Source: Streptomyces flavochromogenes (GTDB lineage: Bacteria > Actinomycetota > Actinomycetes > Streptomycetales > Streptomycetaceae). Taken from it: DNA of 64,000 nt. Of the stretch, positions 52,567 to 60,928 are shown in pieces. A model generated the notes under the pieces. That model was not told the origin of the DNA and ran no database searches. It saw only the letters and a list, made by a program, of their open reading frames with translations. Position 1 is the first letter of the stretch, and each line of letters begins with the position of its first letter. The position numbers and the translations under genes were made by a program. The stretch is from positions 186,001 to 250,000 of the forward strand of contig NZ_JNZO01000018.1 in NCBI RefSeq assembly GCF_000717595.1, read 5' to 3'.

Positions 52567-53352
52567 TCAGATGCCCTGCCAGGCGGGCTTGTTCGCGAAG
52601 GTGTGACGGAAGTAGTCCGCGAGCTTCAGCTTGGAGGCGGCGGCCTCGTCCACCACGACCGTGGCGTGCGGGTGCAGCTGCAGCGCGGAGGCCGGCACGA
52701 GCGCCGCCACCGGGCCCTCTACGGTCTGCGCCACGGCCTCGGCCTTGCCCTCGCCGGTGGCGAGCAGCACCAGGTGACGGGCCTCCAGGATGGTGCCGAT
52801 GCCCTGGGTGATGACGTGGTGCGGCACCTGCTCGATGTCGTTGTCGAAGAAGCGGGCGTTGTCCACGCGGGTCTGCTCGGTGAGGGTCTTGATCCGGGTG
52901 CGGGAGGCGAGCGAGGAGCACGGCTCGTTGAAACCGATGTGTCCGTCGGTGCCGATGCCGAGGATCTGCAGGTCCACGCCACCGGCGGTGGAGAGCGCGG
53001 TGTCATAGGCCTCGCAGGCCGCCAGGACGTCCTCGGCGGAGCCGTCGGGGCCCATGAAGGCCTCCGGGGAGAGCCCGAGCGGCTCGACGACCTGGCGGAG
53101 CACGGTGGAGCGGTACGACTCGGGGTGGCCCGAGGGCAGCCCCACGTACTCGTCCAGCTGGGCGATCCGGGCCCGTGAGGCGTCCACGGAACCGGCCTCG
53201 ACCTGGGCGATCAGGGCGTCGTAGATGGGCAGCGGAGTCGAGCCGGTGGCCACGCCGAGCAGCGCGTCGGGCTTGCGGCGCAGGAGGTCGGCGATGCCGT
53301 CCGCGATCAGCTCGCCGCCCGCCTTGGCGTCCTTGACGATGACAACTTCCAC
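52567..53352 (-). CDS. nagB: Glucosamine-6-phosphate deaminase
   Basis: A 261-residue NagB converting glucosamine-6-phosphate to fructose-6-phosphate and ammonia. Motifs: LGVATGSTPLPIYDAL, LDEYVGLPSGHPESYR, ILGIGTDGHIGFNEPCSS and the catalytic Asp/His/Glu network within them. It consumes DasR's inducer. A dre-like operator lies upstream at 53393-53408, so it belongs to the DasR regulon. Confidence 0.96.
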   Translation of the reverse strand: MEVVIVKDAKAGGELIADGIADLLRRKPDALLGVATGSTPLPIYDALIAQVEAGSVDASRARIAQLDEYVGLPSGHPESYRSTVLRQVVEPLGLSPEAFMGPDGSAEDVLAACEAYDTALSTAGGVDLQILGIGTDGHIGFNEPCSSLASRTRIKTLTEQTRVDNARFFDNDIEQVPHHVITQGIGTILEARHLVLLATGEGKAEAVAQTVEGPVAALVPASALQLHPHATVVVDEAAASKLKLADYFRHTFANKPAWQGI

Positions 53353-53392
53353 GCTGTGCCTGCCGATCTGGTGAGGGGCTGGTGAGGAGCCA

Positions 53393-53408
53393 TGTGGTAT
53401 AGACCAAT
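53393..53408. promoter_or_regulatory. DasR-responsive element upstream of nagB
   Basis: TGTGGTATAGACCAAT matches 12 of 16 positions of the dre consensus, 41 bp upstream of the nagB start. Confidence 0.8.
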
Positions 53409-53542
53409 CGAAGCCAAATCTAGCAGAGGAGGGGCCTTCCCCTCATGCCGTTCCGCCCCCCGGACGCCCCCGCCGCCTCCATCGTCGGCCGCCCCTGTCC
53501 CACCAGCCACTCGAACCCCTCGGACCTCTCGGACCCTCGGGG

Positions 53543-54295
53543 TCAGGCGATGGAGCCCCCTGTCGCGTCGATCCACTGCCCGGTCACCCAGCGCCCGTCG
53601 TGCGAGACCAGGAAGGCCACCACGTCGGCTATGTCCTCCGGGGTGCCGACCTTGCCCAGGGCCGACATCGCCGCCGCCCCCGCCCAGGCCTCGTCGTTCC
53701 CCCGCAGCCAGCCCGCGTTGATGTCGGTGTCCACGATGCCCGGCGCCACCGCGTTGACCGTGATCCCGCGCGAGCCCAGCACCTTCGACAGATAGCGGGT
53801 GAACACGTCGAGCGCGCTCTTCGACATCGCGTACGCCATCAGCTCCGGCATCACCGCCGCGTGCGAGAGGCCCGTCGAGACGTTCACGATCCGGCCCCCG
53901 TCGCGCAGTCGCTCCGCGCCGAGCCGCGCGAGGAAGAACGGAGCCTTGGTGTTGACGGCGAAGACCCGCTCGTACTCCTCCTCGGTGATCGTCGCGAACG
54001 GCGAGGAGGTCCCGATCCCCGCGTTGTTCACCAGGATGTCCAGGCCCTCGCTGTGGGCGTCGAACGCGGCCCACAGCGCCTCCGCGTCCCCCGGCACCCC
54101 GAGCTCCTGCCCGATCGCGAAGGCCTCGCCGCCGGCGGCCTCGATGGCCGCGACCGTCTCCTTCGCCGCCGCCTCGTTGCTCCCGTAGTGCACCGCGACC
54201 CGCGCTCCGTCGCGGCCGAGCCGCTCGGCGATCCCCCGTCCGATGCCCCGGCTGCCACCCGTCACCAGAGCCGTCTTTCCTTCGAGCACGCCCAT
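53543..54295 (-). CDS. Short-chain dehydrogenase/reductase (classical SDR)
   Basis: A 250-residue classical SDR. TGGSRGIGRGIAERL is the cofactor motif, NNAGIGTSS the structural motif, and YAMSKSALDVF the YxxxK active site. The C-terminal DATGGSIA ending resembles 3-ketoacyl-ACP reductase-like enzymes. ATG 54295 (MGVLEGK) has GAGGGGG seven bases upstream. It is divergent from a TetR regulator that probably represses it through two near-palindromes between them. Confidence 0.9.
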   Translation of the reverse strand: MGVLEGKTALVTGGSRGIGRGIAERLGRDGARVAVHYGSNEAAAKETVAAIEAAGGEAFAIGQELGVPGDAEALWAAFDAHSEGLDILVNNAGIGTSSPFATITEEEYERVFAVNTKAPFFLARLGAERLRDGGRIVNVSTGLSHAAVMPELMAYAMSKSALDVFTRYLSKVLGSRGITVNAVAPGIVDTDINAGWLRGNDEAWAGAAAMSALGKVGTPEDIADVVAFLVSHDGRWVTGQWIDATGGSIA

Positions 54296-54316
54296 GACGA
54301 CGCCCCCCTCATTTCT

Positions 54317-54366
54317 GTAGCGGTCGTTACGAAAAGACCGTACCCCACTTCCGTAGCGCCCGCTAT
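54317..54366. promoter_or_regulatory. Two near-palindromic operators in the SDR/TetR divergent region
   Basis: GTAGCGGTCGTTAC (54317-54330) and GTAGCGCCCGCTAT (54353-54366) share the GTAGCG half-site, 36 bp centre to centre. Likely binding sites of the TetR protein encoded at 54379. Confidence 0.6.
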
Positions 54367-54378
54367 AGAATTCACTCC

Positions 54379-54981
54379 ATGGTGACGACACAGCGCGGCC
54401 GCCCCCGCTCCTTCGACCGGCTCACGGCCCTGGAAAAGGCCACGATGGCCTTCTGGGAGCACGGCTACGAGACGACGTCCGTCTCCGACCTCACCCGCAC
54501 CATGGGCATCAGTGCCCCCAGCCTCTACGCCGCCTTCGGTGACAAGAAGACGCTGTTCGAGGAGGTCGTCGAGGCGTACACCACCTCGTACGGGGCGTAC
54601 GGCGGCCGGGCTTTCGCCGAGGAGACGACCGCCCGCGGCGCCATCGGGCGGCTCCTGAGTGAGGCCGCCGAGCTCTTCACCGAGCCGGGTCACCCCCGCG
54701 GCTGCCTGATGATCTCCGCCGCGACCAACTGCTCGACCCCCGAGGTCGAGGAGTCCCTGAGAGCCCACAGGAACGCCAACCTGGCGAGCTTCGAGGCCCG
54801 GATCCGCCGGGACGTCGAGTCGGGCGAGCTGCCCGCCGACACCGACCCCCGGGCCCTCGCCCGCTTCAGCGGCGCCGTCCTCCAGGGCATGTCCCAGCAG
54901 GCCCGCGACGGGGCGACGGCGGAGGAGCTGGCGGCCGTGGCCGCGACGGCGATGCGGGCATGGCCCCCGGAGCGCCCGTAG
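54379..54981 (+). CDS. TetR/AcrR family regulator
   Basis: A 200-residue regulator. The HTH is TTSVSDLTRTMGISAPSLYAAFGDKKTLFEEVV (about residues 32-65); the C-terminal ligand domain is of the TetR_C family with CLMISAATNCSTPEVEESL. It is divergent from the SDR gene and likely its local repressor. Confidence 0.9.
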   Translation: MVTTQRGRPRSFDRLTALEKATMAFWEHGYETTSVSDLTRTMGISAPSLYAAFGDKKTLFEEVVEAYTTSYGAYGGRAFAEETTARGAIGRLLSEAAELFTEPGHPRGCLMISAATNCSTPEVEESLRAHRNANLASFEARIRRDVESGELPADTDPRALARFSGAVLQGMSQQARDGATAEELAAVAATAMRAWPPERP

Positions 54982-55305
54982 GGCCGGCCCCGGAAACACC
55001 CGCGGGCCGCGGCGCCCGGCGGGACCCTCAGCCCGCCCGGCACCGCAGCCCGGAGTTTTGCTCCGGCCGGGGGTGTGCGGTCCCTCGGCCGTGTGGGAGG
55101 TCTCGACGCAGTCAGGGCAGAGAGCGTCGGGTACCTCGTTCCATCCTCCTGTGCGGGGAGGATGGAGGTCTATCGCATTCATTGTGGACTAGACCATTCT
55201 TGTCTGTCCATCCACAGGAACGCGGTCCTTCCTGGCCCATCCTCCAGCACGGAGCCCCGGAGATCCAGGTTCACCGCCCCTTTATTCCGCGGGTACGCTC
55301 GCACC
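54982..55305. other. 324-bp intergenic region upstream of the sensor kinase
   Basis: No gene seen. It contains a dre-like site (55183-55198) and a promoter for the kinase: TTCACC (55270-55275), 17-base spacer, TACGCT (55293-55298), seven bases before GTG 55306. Confidence 0.6.
55183..55198. promoter_or_regulatory. Possible DasR-responsive element upstream of the kinase
   Basis: TGTGGACTAGACCATT matches 12 of 16 consensus positions, including CTAGACC, 107 bp before the kinase start. Weaker than the dasA site. Confidence 0.45.
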
Positions 55306-56781
55306 GTGCCCTCCATGAACGACCTCGTGCGCCAGCACACCGCCCTGAGCGACTCGGACCTCGAGTGGCTCCACCTGCTGGTGTCGGAGTGGCAGCTGCT
55401 CTCCGACCTCTCCTTCGCCGACCTCGTCCTCTGGGTCCCGACCCTCGACGGGACGCGGTACGTCTCCGTCGCCCAGATGCGGCCGAACACCGGCCCCACC
55501 TCCTACCAGGACGACATGGTCGGCCATCTCGTGCCGCGCGGCCGCCGCCCGCTGCTCGACGCCGCGCTCGACGAGGGCAGGATCGTCCGCGAGGGCGACC
55601 CCGAGTGGCGCGAGGAGGTACCGGTACGGGTCGAGTCCATCCCCGTCCGCCGCGAGGGCCGCGTCCTCGGCGTCATCGCCCGCAACACCAACCTGCTGAC
55701 CGTCCGCACCCCCTCCCGCCTGGAGCTCACCTACCTCCAGTCGGCCTCCGACCTCGCGCAGATGATCGCGGCCGGGACCTTCCCCTTCCCCGGCGAGCAG
55801 GTCGACATGGACTCCTCGCCCCGCGCCGGCGACGGACTCGTCCGCCTCGACGCCGAGGGCATCGTCCAGTACGCCTCGCCCAACGCCCTCTCCGCGTACC
55901 ACCGGCTCGGCCTCGCCGCCGACCTCGTCGGACAGCACCTCGGCCAGATCACCGCCGAACTCGCCCCCTCTCGCGGACCGGTGGACGAAGCCCTGGTCAC
56001 GCTGGCCTCCGGCTACGCGCCGCGCGAGTTCGAGGTCGAGGGGAACGGCGGCGTGATCCAGCTCCGGGCCATCCCGCTCAAGCCGAAGGGCACCCGCATC
56101 GGCTCGCTCGTCCTGCTCCGGGACGTCACCGAACTGCGCCGCCGCGAGCGAGAGTTGATCACCAAGGACGCCACCATCCGGGAGATCCACCACCGGGTGA
56201 AGAACAACCTCCAGACGGTGGCCGCCCTGTTGCGCCTCCAGGCCCGCCGGATGGACTCCGAGGGCGGCCGCGAGGCCCTCAACGAGGCCGTGCGGCGCGT
56301 CGGTTCCATCGCGATCGTCCATGAGACCTTGTCCCAGAACCTCGACGAGCGGGTGGAGTTCGACGAGATCGCCGACCGCGTGATCGCGATGGTCGCCGAG
56401 ATCTCCCCGGGCCGGGTGACCTGCCGGCGCAACGGCCGCTTCGGCATTCTCGACGCCGAGGTCGCGACCCCGCTCTCGATGGTCCTCACCGAAATCCTCC
56501 AGAACGCCCTGGAGCACGCGTTCGCCCCGGGCGACGAGGGTGCCGTCGAGGTCACCGCCGTGCGGGGTGAGCCCAGGCCGGACGCCCGGCTCCTGATCAC
56601 GGTCCAGGACGACGGCCGCGGTCTGCCCGAGGGATTCGACCCGCAGCGGGCGGGCAACCTCGGTCTGCAGATCGTACGGACCCTGGTCGAAGGGGAGTTG
56701 GGAGGATCCTTCGACATGCTGCCGGGCGTCGAGCGCGGTACGAAGGTGGTCCTCGACATCCCCGTGCAGCCGCAGAAGTAG
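55306..56781 (+). CDS. PdtaS-like sensor histidine kinase (GAF-PAS-HisKA_2-HATPase)
   Basis: A 491-residue cytosolic kinase. Domains in order: N-terminal GAF-like sensor (residues ~1-145, LADLVLWVPTLDGTRYVSVAQMRP), PAS (~175-285, RLDAEGIVQYASPNALSAY), HisKA_2 with phospho-acceptor His in REIHHRVKNNLQTVAALLRLQARR, and HATPase_c with N-box EILQNALEHAF, DDGRGLPEGF and GNLGLQIVRTLV. The layout matches mycobacterial PdtaS, whose partner PdtaR is an ANTAR antiterminator; none is adjacent here. GTG 55306 fits a leaderless transcript; ATG 55315 is an alternative. Confidence 0.9.
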   Translation: MPSMNDLVRQHTALSDSDLEWLHLLVSEWQLLSDLSFADLVLWVPTLDGTRYVSVAQMRPNTGPTSYQDDMVGHLVPRGRRPLLDAALDEGRIVREGDPEWREEVPVRVESIPVRREGRVLGVIARNTNLLTVRTPSRLELTYLQSASDLAQMIAAGTFPFPGEQVDMDSSPRAGDGLVRLDAEGIVQYASPNALSAYHRLGLAADLVGQHLGQITAELAPSRGPVDEALVTLASGYAPREFEVEGNGGVIQLRAIPLKPKGTRIGSLVLLRDVTELRRRERELITKDATIREIHHRVKNNLQTVAALLRLQARRMDSEGGREALNEAVRRVGSIAIVHETLSQNLDERVEFDEIADRVIAMVAEISPGRVTCRRNGRFGILDAEVATPLSMVLTEILQNALEHAFAPGDEGAVEVTAVRGEPRPDARLLITVQDDGRGLPEGFDPQRAGNLGLQIVRTLVEGELGGSFDMLPGVERGTKVVLDIPVQPQK

Positions 56782-56814
56782 CGGTCGCGGCAGCGATCGG
56801 CGCGGACACAGCAG

Positions 56815-56849
56815 CGAGCCCCGGACCGAAGAAGTCGGTCCGGGGCTCG
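56815..56849. terminator. Terminator between the kinase and wblE
   Basis: A 15-bp perfect stem (56815-56829 with 56835-56849) around AGAAG, between convergent genes. Confidence 0.88.
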
Positions 56850-56940
56850 AATGCTGTGGGTTACTGCTGCGCGCTGCGGCTCAAGGGCGGTGATTGCATA
56901 CGCGATGTATGCGCCGCTCGCCTCAGGCTGTCGGTGGGCG

Positions 56941-57198
56941 TCAGGCGCTGGCGTTACGCGCCCGGTTGCGAGCGGCACGGCGCTTCATCGCGCGGCGCTC
57001 GTCCTCGCTGAGGCCACCCCAGACGCCGGAGTCCTGGCCGGACTCGAGCGCCCACTGCAGGCACTGCTCCATGACGGGGCAGCGGCGGCAGACGGCCTTG
57101 GCTTCCTCGATCTGCAGCAGCGCAGGACCGGTGTTGCCGATGGGGAAGAACAGCTCGGGGTCTTCCTCACGACAAACGGCGTTGTGACGCCAGTCCAT
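56941..57198 (-). CDS. wblE: WhiB-like iron-sulphur protein WblE
   Basis: An 85-residue Wbl transcription factor that binds a 4Fe-4S cluster through Cys9, Cys37, Cys40 and Cys46 (CRRCPVMEQC) and contacts the primary sigma factor. The G-loop GVWGGLSEDERR and basic tail KRRAARNRARN follow. Length and order match WblE (WhiB1-like). GAGAGG lies about nine bases before ATG 57198. Confidence 0.93.
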   Translation of the reverse strand: MDWRHNAVCREEDPELFFPIGNTGPALLQIEEAKAVCRRCPVMEQCLQWALESGQDSGVWGGLSEDERRAMKRRAARNRARNASA

Positions 57199-57516
57199 GG
57201 CTGCTACCTCTCTAGGGTGTTACAAGCTGGTTGCTTGTGAATGTGAACGCTTTCACGAATCCCCCCGCAAGGGAAGGGCCGACTGCCAGATGAACTGGTG
57301 TGGTCCTAAGACTGAGGAGGGGTTCTGACTCTCAGTGGAGGCCGGTGTTGCGGGCCGTCCCGATCGCCAAGAAGAGACTCCCAAACCCCAGCAACGGATA
57401 CAACCCCTTCCGGAAAGTTTTTTTTGATTCCTCGGTGTCGGCTAGGTCACAGCCGTACTTCTAAGGGGTGGATGCGCGCCTAAACGTTCGAGTGAAAGGA
57501 CTTTGGGCCCTTCCAC
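57199..57516. other. 318-bp intergenic region upstream of wblE
   Basis: No gene seen. It contains a GTGAA-CGCT-TTCAC inverted repeat (57243-57256) and an unusual run of eight T (57418-57425) in an otherwise GC-rich sequence. Confidence 0.55.
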
Positions 57517-58485
57517 TCACACAATCACACGCAGTGCACGGCGTACGCCTGTGAACGTCACGCTCGTACGCAGTCCCAGGTGGTCTCCGTCCATCTGCAG
57601 GGGGAGGGGAACCTTCGAATGCAAGGTGAAGTCGGTCAGGTCGTGCAGAGTTGCCGCATGCTTGCCGCGCGGCCCTCGTTCCGGGGTCGAGGTGAGCAGC
57701 TGGGTGGCGTACCGGGCCACCGCCGGGGTGGAGAGACGGCGCAGTCCGAGCACGTCCAGCGCGGTTTCGAAGGAGGCCTCCGGGGACGCGTACACCGGGC
57801 GATTGCCCAGGTAGGTCCAGGGGGAGGTGTTGCAGATTATGGAGAGGACCAGGTCCTCGACCGGCTCGGCGCCGGGGCGCTCCAGGGTGATCGTGCCGTG
57901 CCGGCGGTTCGGTTCCTCCAGGAACTGGCGCACCACCTGGCGCAGGTACAGGGCGTGGGTGGATCTCTTCCCGCGTTCCCGCTGCTGTTCGACCCGACCG
58001 ATGACACTCGCGTCGAAACCGAGACCGGCGCAGAAGGTGAACCAGCGGGACGGGACGGATTCGTCCTCCGTGCCCGGCGTTCCCGAGGCGAGACCCAGGC
58101 TCACCGTGCGTGTCCGCCGCTCACGCAACGCGTCGAGCAGGGCGCCGGTCGCCTCCACGGCGTCGTTCGGCAGTCCGAGGGCCCGGGCGAACACATTCGT
58201 CGATCCGCCGGGGACGACCGCGAGGCCCGGGAGCCGGTCGGGGTCGGGCCCGCCGTGCAGCAGTCCGTTGACGACCTCGTTCACCGTGCCGTCGCCGCCG
58301 AGGGCCACGACCAGGTCGGTGGTGCCGGAGTCCGCGGCCCGCCGGGCGAGGTCCCGCGCGTGCCCGCGGTACTCGGTGGTGACCGCCTCCAGCTTCATCT
58401 CGCTCGCGAGCGCGTGGATGAGCACGTCACGGGTGCGGGCACTGGTGGTGGTGGCTGCCGGGTTGACCACGAGAAGTGCGCGCAT
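57517..58485 (-). CDS. Diacylglycerol kinase family lipid kinase (YegS/DgkB-like)
   Basis: A 322-residue cytosolic lipid kinase. The nucleotide motif is VVALGGDGTVNEVVNGLL and the PGGSTNVFARALGLP segment completes the catalytic domain; the C-terminal beta domain follows. It phosphorylates diacylglycerol or a related lipid. A TACCCT hexamer ends seven bases before ATG 58485, suggesting leaderless transcription. Confidence 0.9.
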   Translation of the reverse strand: MRALLVVNPAATTTSARTRDVLIHALASEMKLEAVTTEYRGHARDLARRAADSGTTDLVVALGGDGTVNEVVNGLLHGGPDPDRLPGLAVVPGGSTNVFARALGLPNDAVEATGALLDALRERRTRTVSLGLASGTPGTEDESVPSRWFTFCAGLGFDASVIGRVEQQRERGKRSTHALYLRQVVRQFLEEPNRRHGTITLERPGAEPVEDLVLSIICNTSPWTYLGNRPVYASPEASFETALDVLGLRRLSTPAVARYATQLLTSTPERGPRGKHAATLHDLTDFTLHSKVPLPLQMDGDHLGLRTSVTFTGVRRALRVIV

Positions 58486-58547
58486 GAGCGCCAGGGTACC
58501 TACCCGGCGGTACCGGGCCCAGTCCAGCCCGATCCCTGGACATATCC

Positions 58548-58640
58548 GCCCGGCCCCGGCCCCGGCCCCGGCGTCGTGCTCCGGGCCCGGCCCCGGCCCC
58601 GGCCCCGGCGTCGTGCTCCGGGCCCGGTCCGGGCACCGTG
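58548..58640. repeat. GC-rich tandem repeat, CCCGGC units with GTCGTGCTCCGGGC
   Basis: Runs of CCCGGC and two ~39-bp units ending GCGTCGTGCTCCGGGC lie between the diacylglycerol kinase and the membrane protein gene. Strong secondary structure likely. Confidence 0.75.
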
Positions 58641-58690
58641 CTCTCGCCCGGCTTCGGGCGGGCCGGTCGGCCCCCGCTACCCTGCCCTGT

Positions 58691-59122
58691 ATGAGCAGTC
58701 CCGCTGAGAGCAGCACGGAGCAGACCCCCCGCCCCGCCCGACTCGCCGCCGCGGCGGCCGTGGCCGGTGTCGAGGCCCTCGGCCTCTTCGTCGGAGGTGT
58801 CTCCATGCTGCTGCACGCACTGACCGGGACGTCCGAGGGCCTCACGGGCGCCGCGACGGGCGCCGTGACGCTCGTCGCGCTCGGGCTCATCCCGCTCGCC
58901 GCCGCCCGTGGCCTGTGGATGCGCCGTTCCTGGAGCCGCGGTCCGGCCGTGATCACCCAGATCCTCGCCCTGCCGGTCGCCTGGCAGATGCTCCAGGCGA
59001 ACAGCGTGATGATTCCGGCCGGCATCGCCCTCGGTGTCCTGGCCGTCACCGGGCTCGTCCTCCTCGTGAACCCGGCCACGACCGAGGCGCTCGGTATCCG
59101 GCGCCCCGGTCAGGAGGGCTGA
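58691..59122 (+). CDS. Small membrane protein with four helices, unknown function
   Basis: A 143-residue protein with four predicted transmembrane helices (from about residue 20). Short charged loop RGLWMRRSWSRGPAVITQ. No known family recognised beyond Streptomyces conserved hypotheticals. TACCCT lies seven bases before ATG 58691, the leaderless pattern. It converges with sigH with a seven-base gap. Confidence 0.72.
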   Translation: MSSPAESSTEQTPRPARLAAAAAVAGVEALGLFVGGVSMLLHALTGTSEGLTGAATGAVTLVALGLIPLAAARGLWMRRSWSRGPAVITQILALPVAWQMLQANSVMIPAGIALGVLAVTGLVLLVNPATTEALGIRRPGQEG

Positions 59123-59128
59123 CGGGGG

Positions 59129-60199
59129 CTACTCCTCCACCAGGAGCTTCTCCCGCAGCTGCGCCAGGGTCCGGGCCAGCAGCCGGGACACGTGCATCTG
59201 CGAGATGCCGACCTCCTGCGCGATCTGCGACTGGGTCATGTTCCCGAAGAAGCGAAGCAGCAGGATCCGCTTCTCCCGGGGCGGCAGGTCCTCGAGCAGC
59301 GGCTTGAGCGACTCGCGGTACTCGACCCCCTCCAGGGCCTCGTCCTCCGCGCCGAGGGTGTCCGCCACCGCGGGCGACTCGTCGTCCGTGTCGGGGACGT
59401 CCAGGGAGAGCGTCGAGTAGGCGTTCGCCGACTCCAGACCCTCCAGGACCTCCTCCTCCGAGATCCCGAGCCGCTCGGCCAGCTCGTGCACGGTCGGCGA
59501 GCGGCCGTGCTGCTGGGAGAGCTCCGCCGTCGCCGTGGTGAGCGAGAGCCGCAGCTCCTGGAGCCGGCGCGGCACACGGACCGCCCAGCCCTTGTCACGG
59601 AAGTGGCGCTTGATCTCGCCGACGACCGTCGGGGTCGCGTACGTCGAGAACTCGACGCCGCGCTCCGGGTCGAACCGGTCCACCGACTTGATCAGGCCGA
59701 TGGTCGCGACCTGCGTCAGGTCGTCCAGCGGCTCGCCGCGGTTGCGGAAGCGTCGCGCCAGGTGCTCCACCAGCGGCAGGTGCATCCGCACCAGCTGGTT
59801 GCGCAGCTCGGCCTTCTCCGGCGAACCCTCCGGCAGCTCACGCAGCGTGACGAAGAGCGCGCGGGCGCCGCTCCGGTCGTGCGGGTCCGGTGCGACGGGG
59901 ACATCGGGGACGTCGTCCGGCTCGTCCCCGTCCTGCGCCTTCTCCGCCTCCGCGACCGATTCCGCGACCGGCTCCGTGGCCGTCCCGGCGACGGCCTCGG
60001 TGGCCGTCTGCGCGGTCCCGCCCGCCTCGGGGGAGCCCTCCGCACGGGCGGGGCCCCGGGGGGCCTCGGAGACGCCTGGTGTCTCGGGAACCTCGTGGTG
60101 CTGCTCGTGCTCGCTCATCTGGTCCGCCTGCTCCGTAGCGACCTCATACGGCCGTGCCTGTTGCTCAGGGATGCCGGCCGTCGCGTCCCCGCGCCTCAC
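59129..60199 (-). CDS. sigH: SigB/SigF-type sigma factor SigH
   Basis: A 356-residue group III sigma factor of the stress/sporulation SigB family. Region 2 holds LTQVATIGLIKSVDRFDPERGVEFSTYATPTVVGEIKRHFRD, region 3 AVRVPRRLQELRL, region 4 PREKRILLLRFFGNMTQSQIAQEVGISQMHVSRLLARTL. An unusually long ~110-residue acidic N-terminus matches the S. coelicolor SigH, which is processed to shorter forms. GTG 60199 overlaps the anti-sigma stop by four bases. A shorter ATG start inside the extension is possible. Confidence 0.93.
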   Translation of the reverse strand: MRRGDATAGIPEQQARPYEVATEQADQMSEHEQHHEVPETPGVSEAPRGPARAEGSPEAGGTAQTATEAVAGTATEPVAESVAEAEKAQDGDEPDDVPDVPVAPDPHDRSGARALFVTLRELPEGSPEKAELRNQLVRMHLPLVEHLARRFRNRGEPLDDLTQVATIGLIKSVDRFDPERGVEFSTYATPTVVGEIKRHFRDKGWAVRVPRRLQELRLSLTTATAELSQQHGRSPTVHELAERLGISEEEVLEGLESANAYSTLSLDVPDTDDESPAVADTLGAEDEALEGVEYRESLKPLLEDLPPREKRILLLRFFGNMTQSQIAQEVGISQMHVSRLLARTLAQLREKLLVEE

Positions 60200-60609
60200 G
60201 CCGGGCCTGGCCCCGCGCCGCGCTGTTTGTACAGGCTGATCGAGACCGTACGGTCATCGGCCACCGACGATTCCACCTTCCCGGCCAGTGCCGACAGCAC
60301 CGTCCAGGCGAACGTGTCGCGCTCGGGCGCCCGGCCGTCCGTGGTCGGGGCGGAGACGGTCACGTCGAGGGAGTCGTCGACCAGCCGGAAGACACAGCTG
60401 AGGACGGATCCCGGCACGGCCTGCTGGAGCAGGATGGCGCAGGCCTCGTCGACCGCGATCCGCAAGTCCTCGATCTCGTCGAGGGTGAAGTCCAAGCGCG
60501 CCGCGAGGCCGGCCGTGGCCGTACGCAGCACGGACAGATAGGCACCCGCAGCGGGCAGCCGGACTTCGACGAAGTCCTGGGTCCCGGGCTCGCCTGCGAT
60601 CTGGGACAC
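60196..60609 (-). CDS. Anti-sigma factor of SigH (UshX/PrsH/RshA)
   Basis: A 137-residue HATPase-fold anti-sigma kinase. The N-box is DLRIAVDEACAILLQQAV and DGRAPERDTFAWTVLSALA follows. Start GTG 60609 (VSQIAGEP) is chosen because GGAGG lies five bases upstream. It is the first gene of the operon and coupled to sigH, as in S. coelicolor. It should hold SigH inactive until stress or development. Confidence 0.9.
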   Translation of the reverse strand: MSQIAGEPGTQDFVEVRLPAAGAYLSVLRTATAGLAARLDFTLDEIEDLRIAVDEACAILLQQAVPGSVLSCVFRLVDDSLDVTVSAPTTDGRAPERDTFAWTVLSALAGKVESSVADDRTVSISLYKQRGAGPGPA

Positions 60610-60928
60610 CCTCACCTCCAAGGTGGCACAAGCTCATTCGGGGCTCGGGGGGAGAGGCCCCCGAACCGGGCGGTACGCAGGGGGCTGCGCAGTCCGCCGT
60701 GACGCTATCGCGATCCGTCCCGCCGTGTCGCCGCGCATCCCTGTCCCCACCGGCCCCCCGGTCACCGGTCGTCACCCATGGTAGGCCCATGGGCGCGGAC
60801 GGTGGGTAGGGGTCTGCGGGGGCCGAAAGCGAGCGACCGGCGGAGGGGTGACGTACCCAACCGTGGGGCGGGCGAATCGTCGAACGGCCGAATCGCCGGA
60901 CGGTCGGACCGTCGGCCCGGCCGTGGAC
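60610..60928. other. 319-bp leader/promoter region of the sigH operon
   Basis: No gene seen. It contains a SigB-type promoter at 60853-60878 on the minus strand and a long GC-rich leader of about 240 bases. Confidence 0.6.
60853..60878 (-). promoter_or_regulatory. SigB/SigH-type promoter of the sigH operon
   Basis: Reading the minus strand: GATT (60878-60875), 16 bases, GGGTAC (60858-60853), matching GNNT-N14-16-GGGTAC/T recognised by this sigma family. Suggests autoregulation. Confidence 0.7.
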
